Assembly (NCBI GenBank): GCA_018702715.1
Contig: JABIYQ010000083.1
Location: forward strand, 1-5,536
DNA from: Desulfobacula sp.
Lineage (GTDB): Bacteria; Desulfobacterota; Desulfobacteria; Desulfobacterales; Desulfobacteraceae
Length of the DNA: 5,536 bases
Direction of reading: 5' to 3'
Shown here piece by piece: positions 5,448 through 5,536 of this stretch. Position 1 is the stretch's first letter; each line of letters starts with the position of its first letter. The translations under genes were made by a program, and so were the position numbers. The notes beneath the pieces are model-generated. The model made no database searches, was not told the DNA's origin, and was given only the letters and a program-made list of their open reading frames with translations.

Positions 5448-5530
5448 TTTTGGCCCATCTACTTTGTTGCATCAAAGGCCGAATACGTATAGTATGCAAC
5501 CTTTAATGCGCCTTGTATATGGGGCCAAAA
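5448..5530. repeat. Long imperfect palindrome downstream of the EamA transporter gene
   Basis: The 83-bp segment reads as two arms around a centre near 5489. The ends are TTTTGGCCCAT (5448-5458) and ATGGGGCCAAAA (5519-5530), complementary apart from one extra G. Further in, ATCTAC (5457-5462) pairs with GTATAT (5515-5520) at five of six, and 5466-5486 pairs with 5492-5512 at about 15 of 21 positions. The innermost pair is ATAC (5483-5486) and GTAT (5492-5495) around a five-base loop. An RNA copy would form one long hairpin, which could end or protect the transporter transcript, but there is no U run after it. Its shape is that of a dispersed intergenic repeat in proteobacterial genomes. That attribution is from general familiarity and would need a genome search. 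Confidence 0.6.
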
Positions 5531-5536
5531 TCCTGC

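Overview
The window looks like a low-GC, AT-rich bacterial chromosome segment. The gene style (GtrA-type and GT-C-type envelope proteins), the codon use, and GC-richer imperfect palindromes between AT-rich genes are compatible with a sulfate-reducing Desulfobacterota/Desulfobacterales genome. That assignment is inferred from general impression; no marker gene here proves it.

Left part (1-3430): a minus-strand pair, a GtrA-family membrane protein (396-833) followed by the N-terminal 89 residues of an FAD-dependent amine-oxidase/UDP-galactopyranose-mutase-like oxidoreductase (1-267, running off the window). It is divergent from a 721-residue plus-strand polytopic protein (1265-3430) with GT-C glycosyltransferase-like features and a C-terminal TPR domain. 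Together these suggest modification or transfer of a lipid-linked sugar at the cytoplasmic membrane. The 431-bp divergent gap is not empty. It holds a good plus-strand -35/-10 candidate, a perfect 8-bp hairpin, a five-codon minus-strand ORF with a strong ribosome binding site just ahead of the gtrA-like gene, and two overlapping minus-strand reading frames that could be the 3' remnant of a decayed gene.

Middle part (3431-4564): a convergent minus-strand single-domain cupin gene (3479-3982) has its own well-formed promoter (perfect TATAAT) and strong ribosome binding site. Its upstream 580 bp carry no convincing intact gene. They contain a possible 52-codon minus-strand gene fragment (4058-4216) and a GC-rich segment with nested inverted repeats flanked by a near-perfect 12-bp direct repeat (about 4181-4377). 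The last stretch (4378-4564) shows only a 7-bp inverted repeat (4439-4445/4498-4504) and a short open frame of no clear meaning.

Right part (4565-5536): a complete plus-strand EamA/DMT-family transporter (4565-5410) is followed by a long imperfect palindrome (5448-5530). That palindrome resembles in architecture, though not in sequence, the one upstream of the same gene. The transporter and the cupin have no visible functional tie to the glycan-like genes on the left.

No complete mobile element, CRISPR array, rRNA or tRNA was seen.
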